Source: Inia geoffrensis (lineage: Eukaryota; Chordata; Mammalia; Artiodactyla; Iniidae). Taken from it: DNA of 64,000 bases. The stretch lies in NCBI GenBank assembly GCA_036417435.1, contig CM070914.1, forward strand, positions 2,108,001-2,172,000, given 5' to 3'. Shown in pieces: positions 34,547 to 46,981 of this stretch (position 1 is the stretch's first letter; each line of letters begins with the position of its first letter). The notes under the pieces are model-generated. The model had not been told where the DNA came from. It made no database searches and was given only the letters and a program-made list of their open reading frames with translations. The position numbers and the translations under genes are program-made.

Positions 34547-35925
34547 AACTTGGAGCAAAAACGATGCACAACCGAGGGCCCTAGGAGTCGTCCAAAGGGT
34601 ACTTCCTTTAAAATAAATCCCTACAGCCAAGAAGAACTCATGGAGACAGTTGCATGCCTCCCTTTTTCCACGGCTACTCAGGGTCTAACGTGGAGACGTG
34701 TTCTCTCATTGTTTCACTTTAGTTCTACAGACTGTCATGCTCACCACCACCGAGGCCATGGAAGCAACTTGTTTGGACAGAGCCAATTCATATTTTTCCC
34801 CGAAGCATTCTTACAGGGTTGAGAGGCCTGTCAACAGCAGAGAATATCAGGTAGTTTCTAGGCAGCATGAATGGAGCCTTCAAATTGAGAAAACAAGTCT
34901 AGTTCCAGCAGGCACCAATTTCCACAGGCACACTCATCCTACGTCCCTCGGGTTTCTAACAAGTCCAAAGGGAGACAAGGTTACCCAGTGTTTCCTTCCC
35001 TGAATCAACTTGTCGAAGTAGGGTTTTGTGCATCATGCGAACTGCTTCAACCAAGCAACACACTTGGTATATGTGGGGCCGTCTAACTCTTCAAAAGTCT
35101 GCAGTGCCACGGGAAGAGCAGGCCAGAAATTGCAGTCAGAACGCACGCTGACTCTCTCCTGGCGCCAGGGTGAGTTCAGACAGGAAGTCGTACATGGAAT
35201 GCGAAGCCCAGGGTTTCTCTGAGTGCAGCTCAGACTAGGGTAATGGGTAAAATTTCGACGGCCTGAGGGACGTGCCAGAACGGTGTTCCTGAACCTCTGT
35301 GAGTGCTGGGGTACTTAAGCTGCTCCAAAACAGAGTGCAGTGCGTTTCCCTACACTCAGCATACACAGAGTGGCTCCACAGGGCTACGGGACTGGATGTT
35401 GCTCAACAGACACAGGTGGGCCTGGGAGTACTTAGTGTACCTGGCAGTAACAGGATGCCCACATGAGCCTCCTAGGTGTCTGTAAAATCATACTGCCATT
35501 TAAGATATGCAGAGCAGAGGTCACATGCTCATGGAAAGTGCTGGACACCTCCGTTCCTACAAGCAAATCAAAGCCTAACCTCCAGGCATGTGTTTATGCT
35601 GGGTGCGCATTGTGATGCAGCATGGTAAGATGCTGACTTTCTCCTGGAGCACACTGACTTCACGTACGAGGTCTTCTAAGTATTCAAGACAGAGTGTTTT
35701 CTCATGGCAGCTCACCCTCAGGGCCATGACAAAGAGTTCCTGGGGACATCGGATTCACCAGAAATGTGGTCCTGACGGTGCTCCAGGACTCTGGAAATGT
35801 AGCTCTCCTCCCGGGACATGCGGTGTGCAGCCCGTCACTCGGCACGTACAGAGGCCCTCCGATGTATAAACCAGTGGGCTTCCATGTGGCTCAGCCTTCC
35901 CACAGGGCTCTGGAGGTACTCAGTG
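34547..35925 (+). repeat. Satellite unit 26 (1379 bp)
   Basis: t at A, B1a, C0, D-; E is ATG-A-G. Recurs as unit 34. Private 'ttctacagac' near 34728 destroys the XbaI site present in the other complete units. 'gtgatgcagc' is a CpG-to-TpG change shared with unit 34. Confidence 0.96.
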
Positions 35926-37301
35926 AACTGGGAGGAAAAATGATGCACAACCGAGGGCCCTAGGAGTCCTCCAAAGGGTTCTTCCTTTAAAATAAATCCC
36001 AACAGCGATGAAGGACTCATGGAGACAGTTGCATGCCTCCCTTTTTACACGGCTACTCAGGGTCTAACGTGGAGACGTGTTCTCTCATTGTTTCACTTTA
36101 GTTCTAGAGACTGTCATGCTCACCACCATCGAGGCCTTGGAAGCAACTTCTTTGGACAGAGCCAATTCATATTTTTCCCCGAAGCATTCTTACAGGGCTG
36201 AGAGGCCTGTCAACAGCAGAGAATGTCAGGTAGTTTCTAGGCAGCGTGAATGGAGCCTTCAAATTGGGAAAACAAGTCTAGTTCCAGCAGGCCGCGATTT
36301 CCACGGGCACACTCATCATACGTCCCTCGGGTTTCTAACAAGTCCAAAGGGAGACAAGGTTACCCAGTGTTTCCTTCCCTGAATCAACTTGTCGAAGTAG
36401 GGTTTTGTGCATCATGCGAACTGCCTCAACCAAGCAACGCACTTGGTATGTGTGGGGCCGTCTGACTCTTCAAAAGTCTGCAGTGCCACGGGAAGAGCAG
36501 GCCTGAAATTGCAGTCAGAACGCACGCTGACTCTCTCCTGGCGCCAGGGTGAGTTCAGGCAGGAGGCCGTACATGGAATGCGAAGCCCAGGGTTTCTCTG
36601 AGTTCAGCTCAGACTAGGGTAATGGGTAAAATTTCGACGGCCTGAGGGACGTGCCAGAACGGTGTTCCTGAACCTCTGTGAGTGCTGGGGTCCTTAAGCT
36701 GCTCCAAAAGAGAGTGCAGTGCGTTTCCCTACACTCAGCATACACAGAGTGGCTCCAAAGGGCTACGGGACTGGATGTTGCTCAACAGACACAGGTGGGC
36801 CTGGAAATACTTACTGTACCTGGCAATAACAGGATGCCCACATGAGCCTCCTAGGTGTCTGTAAAATCATACTGCCATTTAAGATATGCAGAGCAGAGGT
36901 CACATGCTCATGGAAAGTGCTGGACACCTCCATTCCTACACGCAAATCAAAGCCTCCAGGCATGTGTTCATACTGGGTGCGCATTAAGTGACGCAGCATG
37001 GTAAGATGCTGACTTTCTCCTGGAGCACACTGACTTCACGTACGAGGTCTTCTACGTATTCAAGGCAGAGTGTTTTCTCATGGGAGCTCACCCTCAGGGC
37101 CATGACAAAGACTTACTGGGGACATCGGACTCACCAGAAATGTGGTCCTGACGGTGCTCCAGGACTCTGGAAATGTAGCTCTCCTCCCGGGACATGCGGT
37201 GTGCATCCCGTCACTCTGCACGTACAGAGGCCCTCCGATGTACAGACCAGTGGGCCTACATGTGGCTCAGCCTTCCCACAGGGCTCTGGAGGTACTCAGT
37301 T
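35926..37301 (+). repeat. Satellite unit 27 (1376 bp)
   Basis: t at A, B1c, Cs, D+; E is TTG-A-C. First of the short 1376-base class (also units 30, 35 and 41). Recurs as unit 35. Ends in 'cagttaacttgg' instead of 'cagtgaacttgg'. Confidence 0.96.
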
Positions 37302-38685
37302 AACTTGGAGGAAAAATGATGCACAACCGAGGGCCCTAGGAGCCCTCCAAAGGGTCCTTCTTTTAAAATAAATCCCAAAAGCGATGAAGAACTCATGGAG
37401 ACAGTTGCATACCTCCCTTTTTACACGGCTACTCAGGGTCTAACGTGGAGACGTGTTCTCTCATTGTTTCACTTTAGTTCTAGAGACTGTCATGCTCACC
37501 ACCACCGAGGCCATGGAAGCACCTTGTTTGGACAGAGCCAATCCATATTTTTCCCCGAAGCATTCTTACAGGGTTGAGAGACCTGTCAACAGCAGAGAAT
37601 GTCAGGTAGTTTCTAGGCAGCGTGAATGGAGCCTTCAAATTGAGAAAACAAGTCTAGTTCCAGCAGGCCCCGATTTCCACGCGCACACTCATCATTCGTC
37701 CCTCGGGTTTCTAACAAGTCCAAAGGGAGACAAGGTTACCCAGTGTTTCCTTCCCTGAATCAACTTGTCGAAGTAGGGTTTTGTGCATCATGCGAACTGC
37801 CTCAACAAAGCAACACACTTGGTATATGTGGGGCCGTCTAACTCTTCAAAAGTCTGCAGTGCCACGGGAAGAGCAGGCCTGAAATTGCAGTCAGAACGCA
37901 CGCTGACTCTCTCCTGGCGCAGGGTGAGTTCAGGCAGGAGGTCGTACATGGAATGCGAAGCCCATGGTTTCTCTGAGTGCAGCTCAGACTAGGGTAATGG
38001 GTAAAATTTCGACGGCCTGAGGGACGTGCCAGAACGGTGTTCCTGAACCTCTGTGTGTGCTGGGGTACTTAAGCTGCTCCAAAACAGAGTGCAGTGCGTT
38101 TCCCTACACTCAGCATACACACAGTGGCTCCAAAGGGCTACGGGACTGGATGTTGCTCAACAGACACAGGTGGGCCTGGGAGTATTTAGTGTACTGTACC
38201 TGGCAGTAACAGGATGCCCACATTAGCCTGCTAGGTGTCTGTAAATCATACTGCCGTTTAAGATATGGAGAGCAGAGGTCACATGCTCATGGAAAGTGCT
38301 AGACACCACCGTTCCTACAAGCAAATCAAAGCCTAACCTCCAGGCATGTATTCATGCTGGGTGCGCATTAAGTGACGCAGCATGGTAAGATGCTGACTTT
38401 CTCCTGGAGCACAGTGACTTCACGTACGAGTTCTTCTAAGTATTCAAGGCAGAGTGTTTTCTCATGGCAGCTCACCCTCAGGGCCATGACAAAGACTTCC
38501 TGGGGACTTCGGACTCACCAGAAATGTGGTCCTGACGGTGCTCCAGGACTCTGGAAATGTAGCTCTCCTCCCGGGACATGCGGTGTGCAGCCCGTCACTC
38601 GGCACGTACAGAGGCCCTCCGATGTACAGACCAGTGGGCCTCCATGTGGTTCAGCCTTCCCACAGGGCTCTGGAGGTACTCAGTG
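37302..38685 (+). repeat. Satellite unit 28 (1384 bp)
   Basis: t at A, B2, C0, D+; E is ATG-C-G. Two private one-base losses ('tggcgcagggtg' near 37919 and 'gtctgtaaatcat' near 38242) explain the length. The first 380 bases match unit 36; the rest carries several private changes. Confidence 0.96.
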
Positions 38686-40070
38686 AACTTGGAAGAAAAA
38701 TGATGCACAACCGAGGGCCCAGGAGTCCTCCAAAGGGTACTTCCTTTAAAATAAATCCCAACAGCGATGAAGAACTCATGGAGACAGTTGCATGCCTCCC
38801 TTTTTACACGGCTACTCAGGGTCTAACGTGGAGACGTGTTCTCTCATTGTTTCACTTTAGTTCTAGAGACTGTCATGCTCACCACCACCGAGGCCACGGA
38901 AGCAACTTGTTTGGACAGAGCCAATTCATATTTTTCCCCGAAGCATTCTTACAGGGTTGACAGGCCTGTCAACAGCAGAGAATGTCAGGTAGTTTCTAGG
39001 CAGCGTGAATGGAGCCTTCAAATTGGGAAAACAAGTCTAGTTCCAGTAGGCCCCGATTTCCACGCGCACACTCATCATACGTCCCTCGGGTTTCTAACAA
39101 GTCCAAAGGGAGACAAGGGTACCCAGTGTTTCCTTCACTGAATCAACTTGTCTAAGTAGGGTTTTGTGCATCATGCGAACTGCCTCAACCAAGCAACGCA
39201 CTTGGTATATGTGGGGCCGTCTAACTCTTCAAAAGTCTGCAGTGCCAAGGGAAGAGCAGGCCTGAAATTGCAGTCAGAACGCACGCTGACTCTCTCCTGG
39301 CGCCAGAGGGAGTTCAGGCAGGAGGTCGTACATGGAATGCGAAGCCCATGGTTTATCTGAGTGCAGCTCAGACTAGGGTAATGGGTAAAATTTCGACGGC
39401 CTGAGGGACGTGCCAGAACGGTGTTCCGGAACCTCTGTGAGTGCTGGGGTACTTAAGCTGCTCCAAAACAGAGTGCAGTGCGTTTCCCTACACTCAGCAT
39501 ACACAGAGTGGCTCCAAAGGGCTACGGGACTGGATGTTGCTCAACAGACACAGGTGGGCCTGGGAGTACTTAGTGTACTGTACCTGGCAGTAACAGGATG
39601 CCCACATTAGCCTCCTAGGTGTCTGTAAAATCATACTGCCGTTTAAGATATGGAGAGGAGAGGTCACATGCTCATGGAAAGTGCTGGACACCTCCGTTCC
39701 TACAAGCAAATCAAAGCCTAACCTCCAGAAATGTGTTCATGCTGGGTGCGCATTACGTGACGCAGCATGGTAAGATGCGGACTTTCTCCTGGAGCACAGT
39801 GACTTCACATACGAGGTCTTCTAAGTATTCAAGGCAGAGTGTTTTCTCATGGCAGCTCACCCTCAGGGCCATGACAAAGACTTCCTGGGGACATCAGATT
39901 CACCAGAAATGTGGTCCTGACGGTGCTCCAGGACTCTGGAAATGTAGCTCTCCTCCCGGGACATGCGGTGTGCAGCCCGTCACTCGACACGTACAGAGGC
40001 CCTCCGATGTACAGACCAGTGGGCCTCCATGTGGCTCAGCCTTCCCACAGGGCTCTGGAGGTACTCAGTG
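38686..40070 (+). repeat. Satellite unit 29 (1385 bp), divergent
   Basis: No t at A, B2, C0, D+; E is ACG-A-G, the only unit with this state. About ten changes not seen in most neighbours, including a GGTACC site at 39118-39123, TCCGGA at 39425-39430, 'gtctaagtagg', 'tttatctgag' and 'cattacgtgacg'. It looks less homogenised than its neighbours. Confidence 0.96.
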
Positions 40071-41446
40071 AACTTGGAGCAAAAACGATGCACAACCGAG
40101 GGCCCTAGGAGTCCTCCAAAGGGTACTTCCTTTAAAATAAATCCCTACAGCCATGAAGAACTCATGGAGACAGTTGCATGCCTCCCTTTTTCCACGGCTA
40201 CTCAGGGTCTAACGTGGAGACGTGTTCTCTCATTGTTTCACTTTAGTTCTAGAGACTGTCATGCTCACCACCACCGAGGCCATGGAAGCAACTTGTTTGG
40301 ACAGAGCCAATTCATATTTTTCCCCGAAGCATTCTTACAGGGTTGAGAGGCCTGTCAACAGCAGAGAATATCAGGTAGTTTCTAGGCAGCATGAATGGAG
40401 CCTTCAAATTGAGAAAACAAGTCTAGTTCCAGCAGGCACCGATTTCCACGGGCACACTCATCCTACGTCCCTCGGGTTTCTAACAAGTCCAAAGGGAGAC
40501 AAGGTTACCCAGTGTTTCCATCCCTGCATCAACTTGTCGAAATAGGGTTTTGTGCATCATGCGAACTGCCTCAACCAAGCAACGCACTTGTTATGTGTGG
40601 GGCCGTCTGACTCTTCAAAAGTCTGCAGTGCCACGGGAAGAGCTGGCCTGAAATTGCAGTCAGAACGCACGCTGACTCTCTCCTGGCGCCAGGGTGAGTT
40701 CAGGCAGGAGGTCGTACATGGAATGCGAAGCCCAGGGTTTCTCTGAGGGCAGCTCAGACTAGGGTAATGGGTAAAATTTCGATGGCCTGAGGGACGTGCC
40801 AGAACGGTGTTCCTGAACCTCTGTGAGTGCTGGGGTACTTAAGCTGCTCCAAAACAGAGTGCAGTGCGTTTCCCTACACTCAGCATACACAGAATGGCTC
40901 CAAAGGGCTACGGGACTGGTTGTTGCTCAACAGACACAGGTGGGCCTGGAAATACTTACTGTACCTGGCAATAACAGGATGCCCACATGAGCCTCCTAGG
41001 TGCCTGTAAAATCATACTGCCTTTTAAGATATGCAGAGCAGAGGTCACATGCTCATGGAAAGTGCTGGACACCTCCATTCCTACACGCAAATCAAAGCCT
41101 CCAGGCATGTGTTCATACTGGGTGCGCATTAAGTGACGCAGCATGGTAAGATGCTGACTTTCTCCTAGAGCACACTGACTTCACGTACGAGGTCTTGTAA
41201 GTATTCAAGGCAGAGTGTTTTCTCATGGCAGCTCACCCTCAGGGCCATGACAAAGACTTCCTGGGGACATCGGACTCACCACAAATGTGGTCCTGACGGT
41301 GCTCCAGGACTCTGGAAATGTAGCTCTCCTCTCGGGACATGCGGTGTGCAGCCCGTCACTCGGCACGTACACAGGCCCTCCGATGTACAGACCAGTGGGC
41401 CTCCATGTGGTTCAGCCTTCCAACAGGGCTCTGGAGGTACTCAGTG
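40071..41446 (+). repeat. Satellite unit 30 (1376 bp)
   Basis: t at A, B1c, Cs, D+; E is ATG-A-G. Shares 'gagcaaaaacgatg', 'cagagaatatc' and 'ttcgatggcc' with units 32 and 41. The last 120 bases switch to the type of units 7-10 ('cctctcggg', 'gtacacaggccc'). Confidence 0.96.
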
Positions 41447-42832
41447 AACTTGGAGGAAAAATGATGCACAACCGAGGGCCCTAGGAGTCCTCCAAAGGGT
41501 CCTTCCTTTAAAATAAAACCCAACAGCGATGAAGAACTCATGGAGACAGTTGCATGCCTCCATTTTTACACGGCTACTCAGGTTCTAACGTGGAGACGTG
41601 TTCTCACATTGTTTCACTTTAGTTCTAGAGACTGTCATGCTCACCACCACCGAGGCCATGGAAGCACCTTGTTTGGACAGAGCCAATTCATATTTTTCCC
41701 CGAAACATTCTTACAGGGCTGAGAAGCCTGTCAACAGCAGAGAATGTCAGGTAGTTTCTAGGCAGCATGAATGGAGCCTTCAAATTGAGAAAACAAGTCT
41801 AGTTCCAGCAGGCCCCGATTTCCACGGGCACACTCATCCTACGTCCCTCTGGTTTCTAACAAGTCCAAAGGGAGACAAGGTTACCCAGTGTTTCCTTCCC
41901 TGAATCAACTTGTCGAAGTAGGGTTTTGTGCATCATGCACACTGCCTCAACCAAGCAACGCACTTGGTATGTGTGGGGCCGTCTAACTCTTCAAAAGTCT
42001 GCAGTGCCACGGGAAGAGCAGGCCTGAGATTGCAGTCAGAACGCACGCTGACTCTCTCCTGGCGCCAGGGTGAGTTCAGGCAGGAGGCCGTACATGGAAT
42101 GCGAAGCCCAGGGTTTCTCTGAGTGCAGCTCAGACTAGGGTAATGGGTAAAATTTCGACGGCCTGAGGGACGTGCCAGAACGGTGTTCCTGAACCTCTGT
42201 GAGTGCTGGGGTACTTAAGCTGCTCCAAAACAGAGTGCAGTGCGTTTCCCTACACTCAGCATACACAGAGTGGCTCCAAAGGGCTACAGGACTGGATGTT
42301 GCTCAACAGACACAGGTGGGCCTGGGAATACTTAGTGTACTGTACCTGGCAGTAACAGGATGCCCACATGAGCCTCCTAGGTGTCTGTAAAATCATACTG
42401 CCGTTTAAGATATGCAGAGCAGAGGTCACATGCTCATGGAAAGTGCTGGACACCTCCGTTCCTACAAGCAAATCAAAGCCTAACCTCCAGGCATGTGTTC
42501 ATGCTGGGTGCGCATTAAGTGACGCCGCATGGTAAGATGCTGGCTTTCTCCTGGAGCACAGTGACTTCACGTACGAGGTCTTCTAAGTATTCAAGGCAGA
42601 GTGTTTTCTCATGGCAGCTCACCCTCAGGGCCATGACAAAGACTTCCTGGGGACTTCGGACTCACCACAAATGTGGTCCTGACAGTGCTCCAGGACTCTG
42701 GAAATGTAGCTCTCCTCCCGGGACATGCGGTGTGCAGCCCGTCACTCGGCACGTACAGAGGCCCTCCGATGTACAGACCAGTGGGCCTCCATGTGGCTCA
42801 GCCTTCCCACAGGGCTCTGGAGGTACTCAGTG
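41447..42832 (+). repeat. Satellite unit 31 (1386 bp), left-type segment
   Basis: t at A, B2, C0, D+; E is ATG-C-G. The first half carries 'aataaaacc' and 'catgcacac', otherwise confined to units 6-10 some 28 kb to the left. The second half is ordinary for its surroundings. Confidence 0.96.
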
Positions 42833-44216
42833 AACTTGGAGCAAAAACGATGCACAACCGAGGGCCCTAGGAGTCCTCCAAAGGGTACTTCCTTTAAAAT
42901 AAATCCCTACAGCCAAGAAGAACTCATGGAGACAGTTGCATGCCTCCCTTTTTCCACGGCTACTCAGGGTCTAACGTGGAGACGTGTTCTCTCATTGTTT
43001 CACTTTAGTTCTAGAGACTGTCATGCTCACCACCACCGAGGCCATGGAAGCAACTTGTTTGGACAGAGCCAATTCATATTTTTCCCCGAAGCATTCTTAC
43101 AGGGTTGAGAGGCCTGTCAACAGCAGAGAATATCAGGTAGTTTCTAGGCAGCATGAATGGAGCCTTCAAATTGAGAAAACAAGTCTAGTTCCAGCAGGCA
43201 CCGATTTCCACGGGCACACTCATCCTACGTCCCTCGGGTTTCTAACAAGTCCAAAGGGAGACAAGGTTACCCAGTGTTTCCATCCCTGAATCAACTTGTC
43301 GAAGTAGGGTTTTGTGCATCATGCGAACTGCCTCAAACAAGCAACGCACTTGTTATGTGTGGGGCCGTCTGACTCTTCAAAAGTCTGCAGTGCCACGGGA
43401 AGAGCTGGCCTGAAATTGCAGTCAGAACGCACGCTGACTCTCTCCTGGCGCCAGGGTGAGGTCAGGCAGGAGGTCGTACATGGAATGCGAAGCCCAGGGT
43501 TTCTCTGAGTGCAGCTCAGACTAGGATAATGGGTAAAATTTCGATGGCCTGAGGGACGTGCCAGAACGGTGTTCCTGAACCTCTGTGAGTGCTGGGGTAC
43601 TTAAGCTGCTCCAAAACAGAGTGCAGTGCGTTTCCCTACACTCAGCATACACAGAGTGGCTCCAAAGGGCTACGGGACTGGATGTTGCTCAACAGACACA
43701 GGTGGGCCTGGGAGTACTTAGTGTACTATACCTGGCAGTAACAGGATGCCCACATGAGCCTCCTAGGTGTCAGTAAAATCATACTGCCGTTTAAGATATG
43801 GAGAGCAGAGGTCACATGCTCATGGAAAGTGCTGGACACCTCCGTTCCTACAAGCAAATCAAAGCCTAACCTCCAGGCATGTGTTTATGCTGGGTGCGCA
43901 TTGTGACACAGCATGGTAAGATGCTGACTTTCTCTTGGAGCACACTGACTTCACGTACGAGGTCTTCTAAGTATTCAAGACAGAGTGTTTTCTCATGGCA
44001 GCTCACCCTCAGGGCCATGACAAAGAGTTCCTGGGGACATCGGATTCACCAGAAATGTAGTCCTGACGGTGCTCCAGGACTCTGGAAATGCAGCAATCCT
44101 CCCGGGACATGCGGTGTGCAGCCCGTCACTCGGCACGTACAGAGGCCCTCCGATGTATAAACCAGTGGGCCTCCATGTGGCTCAGCCTTCCCACAGGGCT
44201 CTGGATGTACTCAGTG
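42833..44216 (+). repeat. Satellite unit 32 (1384 bp)
   Basis: t at A, B2', C0, D-; E is ATG-A-G. The first half matches units 30 and 41. 'gtgtcagtaaaatc' near 43770 and 'gtgacacagc' near 43905 are private. Confidence 0.96.
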
Positions 44217-45602
44217 AACTTGGAGGAAAAATGATGCACAACCGAGGGCCCTAGGAGTCCTCCAAAGGGTTCTTCCTTTAAAATAAATCCCAACAGCGAC
44301 GAAGAACTCATGGAGACAGTTGCATGCCTCCCTTTTTACACGGCTACTCAGGGTCTAACGTGGAGACGTGTTCTCTCATTGTTTCACTTTAGTTCTAGAG
44401 ACTGTCATGCTCACCACCACCGAGGCCTTGGAAGCAACTTCTTTGGACAGAGCCAATTCATATTTTTCCCCGAAGCATTCTTACAGGGCTGAGAGGCCTG
44501 TCAACAGCAGAGAATGTCAGGTAGTTTCTAGGCAGCATGAATGGAGCCTTCAAATTGAGAAAATAAGTCTAGTTCCAGCAGGCCCCGATTTCCACGGGCA
44601 CACTCATCCTACGTCCCTCGGGTTTCTAACAAGTCCAAAGGGAGACAAGGTTACCCAGTGTTTCCTTCCCTGAATCAACTTGTCGAAGTAGGGTTTTGTG
44701 CATCATGCGAACTGCCTCAACCAAGCAACGCACTTGGTATGTGTGTGGCCGTCTAACTCTTCAAAAGTCTGCAGTGCCAAGGGAAGAGTAGGCCTGAAAT
44801 TGCAGTCAGAACGCACGCTGACTCTCTCCTGGCGCCAGGGTGAGTTCAGGCAGGAGGTCGTACATGGAATGCGAAGCCCAGGGTTTCTCTGAGTGCAGCT
44901 CAGATTAGGGTAATGGGTAAAATTTCGACGGCCTGAGGGACGTGCCAGAACGGTGTTCCTGAACCTCTGTGAGTGTTGGGGTACTTAAGCTGCTCCAAAA
45001 CAGAGTGCAGTGCGTTTCCCTACACTCAGCATACACAGAGTGGCTCCAAAGGGCTACGGGACTGGATGTTGATCAACAGACACAGGTGGACCTGGGAGTA
45101 CTTAGTGTACTATAACTGGCAGTAACAGGATGCCCACATGAGCCTCCTAGGTGTCTGTAAAATCATACTGCGATTTGAGATATGCAGAGCAGAGGTCACA
45201 TGCTCATGGAAAGTGCTGGACACCATCGTTCCTACAAGCAAATCAAAGCCTAACCTCCAGGCATGTGTTCATGCTGGGTGCGCATTAAGTGACGCAGCAT
45301 GGTAAGATACGGACTTTCTCCTGGAGCACAGTGACTTCACATACGAGGTCTTCTAAGTATTCAAGGCAGAGTGTTTTCTCATGGCAGCTCACCCTCAGGG
45401 CCATGACAAAGACTTCCTGGGGACATCGGATTCACCAGAAATGTGGTCCTGACGGTGCTCCAGGACTCTGGAAATGTAGCTCTCCTCCCGGGACATGCGG
45501 TGTGCAGCCCGTCACTCGGCACGTACAGAGGCCCTCCGATGTATAGACCAGTGGGCCTCCATGTGGCTCAGCCTTCCCACAGGGCTCTGGAGGTACTCAG
45601 TG
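44217..45602 (+). repeat. Satellite unit 33 (1386 bp), divergent middle
   Basis: t at A, B2', C0, D+; E is TTG-A-C. About eight uncommon changes fall between 44740 and 45120 ('gtgtgtggcc', 'gagtgttgggg', 'gttgatcaacag', 'ctataactgg' and others). These end just before the 45147 boundary of the long-range duplication. Confidence 0.96.
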
Positions 45603-46981
45603 AACTTGGAGCAAAAACGATGCACAACCGAGGGCCCTAGGAGTCCTCCAAAGGGTACTTCCTTTAAAATAAATCCCTACAGCCAAGAAGAACTCATGGA
45701 GACAGTTGCATGCCTCCCTTTTTCCACGGCTACTCAGGGTCTAACGTGGAGACGTGTTCTCTCATTGTTTCACTTTAGTTCTAGAGACTGTCATGCTCAC
45801 CACCACCGAGGCCATGGAAGCAACTTGTTTGGACAGAGCCAATTCATATTTTTCCCCGAAGCATTCTTACAGGGTTGAGAGGCCTGTCAACAGCAGAGAA
45901 TATCAGGTAGTTTCTAGGCAGCATGAATGGAGCCTTCAAATTGAGAAAACAAGTCTAGTTCCAGCAGGCACCAATTTCCACAGGCACACTCATCCTACGT
46001 CCCTCGGGTTTCTAACAAGTCCAAAGGGAGACAAGGTTACCCAGTGTTTCCTTCCCTGAATCAACTTGTCGAAGTAGGGTTTTGTGCATCATGCGAACTG
46101 CTTCAACCAAGCAACACACTTGGTATATGTGGGGCCGTCTAACTCTTCAAAAGTCTGCAGTGCCACGGGAAGAGCAGGCCAGAAATTGCAGTCAGAACGC
46201 ACGCTGACTCTCTCCTGGCGCCAGGGTGAGTTCAGACAGGAAGTCGTACATGGAATGCGAAGCCCAGGGTTTCTCTGAGTGCAGCTCAGACTAGGGTAAT
46301 GGGTAAAATTTCGACGGCCTGAGGGACGTGCCAGAACGGTGTTCCTGAACCTCTGTGAGTGCTGGGGTACTTAAGCTGCTCCAAAACAGAGTGCAGTGCG
46401 TTTCCCTACACTCAGCATACACAGAGTGGCTCCACAGGGCTACGGGACTGGATGTTGCTCAACAGACACAGGTGGGCCTGGGAGTACTTAGTGTACCTGG
46501 CAGTAACAGGATGCCCACATGAGCCTCCTAGGTGTCTGTAAAATCATACTGCCATTTAAGATATGCAGAGCAGAGGTCACATGCTCATGGAAAGTGCTGG
46601 ACACCTCCGTTCCTACAAGCAAATCAAAGCCTAACCTCCAGGCATGTGTTTATGCTGGGTGCGCATTGTGATGCAGCATGGTAAGATGCTGACTTTCTCC
46701 TGGAGCACACTGACTTCACGTACGAGGTCTTCTAAGTATTCAAGACAGAGTGTTTTCTCATGGCAGCTCACCCTCAGGGCCATGACAAAGAGTTCCTGGG
46801 GACATCGGATTCACCAGAAATGTGGTCCTGACGGTGCTCCAGGACTCTGGAAATGTAGCTCTCCTCCCGGGACATGCGGTGTGCAGCCCGTCACTCGGCA
46901 CGTACAGAGGCCCTCCGATGTATAAACCAGTGGGCTTCCATGTGGCTCAGCCTTCCCACAGGGCTCTGGAGGTACTCAGTG
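45603..46981 (+). repeat. Satellite unit 34 (1379 bp)
   Basis: t at A, B1a, C0, D-; E is ATG-A-G. Counterpart of unit 26 at an offset of 11056 bases, without unit 26's private changes at 34589 and 34728. Confidence 0.96.

Larger units (their letters stand above)
34091..37681 (+). repeat. Long-range duplicated block, copy 1
   Basis: 3.59 kb covering the end of unit 25, units 26-27 and the start of unit 28. It recurs 11,056 bases (eight units) to the right. Rare shared states include 'ctgcgatttgag', 'aagatacggac', 'gtgatgcagc' and 'cagttaacttgg'. Edges are set by g34090/c45146 and c37682/g48738. Confidence 0.9.
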
